Below are positions 5,071-5,854 of a stretch of 5,854 bases of DNA, piece after piece. Where the stretch lies: contig JAIYEJ010000263.1 of the NCBI GenBank assembly GCA_027487055.1, positions 1 through 5,854 of the forward strand. Direction: 5' to 3'. Source of the stretch: Methylotenera sp. (GTDB taxonomy: Bacteria > Pseudomonadota > Gammaproteobacteria > Burkholderiales > Methylophilaceae). Position numbers and translations under genes: made by a program. Numbering within the stretch: the first letter of the stretch is position 1; each line of letters opens with the position of its first letter. The notes under the pieces were generated by a model that was given only the letters and a program-made list of their open reading frames with translations, searched no databases and was not told the DNA's origin.

Positions 5071-5854
5071 TGGCGAAAAGAACCGACATCAAGAGTATTT
5101 TAATTATCGGTGCTGGTCCGATTGTGATTGGTCAAGCTTGCGAGTTTGACTATTCGGGCGCGCAAGCGTGTAAAGCGCTGCGAGAAGAGGGCTACCGTGT
5201 GATTTTGGTCAACTCTAACCCCGCTACCATCATGACTGACCCCGAGATGGCGGATGCGACTTATATCGAGCCGATTACTTGGCGTGTGGTTGAAAAAATC
5301 ATTGCAAAAGAGCGCCCAGATGCCTTGTTGCCAACCATGGGTGGACAAACAGCACTTAATTGTGCGCTCGATTTAGATAAGCATGGCGTATTAAAAAAAT
5401 ACAATGTAGAAATGATAGGCGCAACAAAAGAAGCGATTGATAAAGCTGAAGACCGCCAAAAATTTAAAGAAGCCATGACTAAAATTGGGTTGGGTTCAGC
5501 GCGCTCTAGTATTGCACACTCAATGGAAGAAGCCTTGCAAGTGCAAGCCAGTATTGGTTACCCTGCCATCATTCGCCCATCTTTTACCATGGGTGGAAGT
5601 GGTGGTGGGATTGCATATAACCGTGAGGAATTTATCACCATATGTGAGCGTGGGTTAGATGCATCACCCACCAAAGAGTTGTTGATTGAAGAGTCCATGC
5701 TTGGTTGGAAAGAGTATGAGATGGAAGTTGTGCGTGATAAAGCGGATAACTGCATCATTGTATGTGCGATTGAAAACTTAGATCCAATGGGCGTACATAC
5801 GGGTGACAGCATTACGGTTGCACCAGCACAAACCTTAACAGATAAAGAATATCA
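5070..5854 (+). CDS. carB: Carbamoyl-phosphate synthase large subunit, N-terminal part (continues beyond the window)
   Basis: CarB is the ATP-using subunit of carbamoyl-phosphate synthetase. The visible 261 codons are about a quarter of the usual 1070 or so residues and cover the preATP-grasp and most of the ATP-binding part of the carboxyphosphate domain. Landmarks are IGAGPIVIGQACEFDYSG (13-30), NSNPATIMTDPEMAD (48-62), LLPTMGGQTALN (86-97), IIRPSFTMGGSGGG (167-180), GWKEYEMEVVRDK (212-224) and MGVHTGDSITVAPAQTL (240-256). Numbering runs parallel with E. coli, so R129, R169, E208, E215 and H243, which bind ATP there, are all present. The ATG shares its A with the carA stop codon (TAATG). 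Only a weak purine-rich stretch (AAGAAAG) serves as ribosome site, which fits coupling to carA. The reading frame is open to the window edge. Confidence 0.98.
   Translation, partial: MAKRTDIKSILIIGAGPIVIGQACEFDYSGAQACKALREEGYRVILVNSNPATIMTDPEMADATYIEPITWRVVEKIIAKERPDALLPTMGGQTALNCALDLDKHGVLKKYNVEMIGATKEAIDKAEDRQKFKEAMTKIGLGSARSSIAHSMEEALQVQASIGYPAIIRPSFTMGGSGGGIAYNREEFITICERGLDASPTKELLIEESMLGWKEYEMEVVRDKADNCIIVCAIENLDPMGVHTGDSITVAPAQTLTDKEY

Noticed and set aside
5100..5812. Several reverse-strand open frames opposite carB
   Set aside because: The forward strand encodes an unbroken, well-conserved CarB with all ATP-binding residues; the reverse frames have no motifs and lack ribosome sites.

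Overview
The window looks like a conserved housekeeping region from a betaproteobacterium with fairly low GC. The gene order is fur (reverse strand, only its first codons present), bamE, dapB, a diguanylate cyclase gene, carA and carB (cut off by the window end). A divergent fur/bamE (omlA) pair followed by dapB and carAB, plus an A/T-leaning base composition, suggests Methylophilaceae (Methylotenera-like). That placement is an inference from gene order and protein character, not from any search.

Region by region: 1-51 holds the start of fur, read leftward. 52-150 is the short divergent promoter region. 151-1425 encodes BamE, an outer-membrane lipoprotein of the BAM machinery. Its ordinary core of about 110 residues is followed by a very unusual tail of about 310 residues rich in Pro, Glu, Ala and Lys, including a near-perfect 174-bp tandem duplication. 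1540-2355 is dapB (lysine/diaminopimelate synthesis). 2450-3706 encodes a membrane-anchored GGDEF protein with a periplasmic sensor domain and an intact inhibitory site. 3707-3933 is the most structured non-coding stretch. It holds a weak terminator, a dyad overlapping the -35 box, a textbook sigma-70 promoter, a strong hairpin almost at the predicted transcript start, a possible 14-codon leader ORF, and a good ribosome binding site for carA. 3934-5070 is carA and 5070-5854 is the first quarter of carB, overlapping carA by one base.

How the genes work together: CarA and CarB form carbamoyl-phosphate synthetase, which feeds pyrimidine and arginine synthesis. DapB supplies diaminopimelate for the cell wall and lysine. 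BamE assists outer-membrane protein insertion. The GGDEF protein makes c-di-GMP in response to an unknown periplasmic signal; it has no metabolic link to its neighbours and appears to sit as an extra gene between dapB and carA. No mobile element, CRISPR array, tRNA or rRNA was seen. The two places most worth a second look are the carA leader, which may be an attenuator or another RNA-level control, and the repeat-bearing BamE tail.
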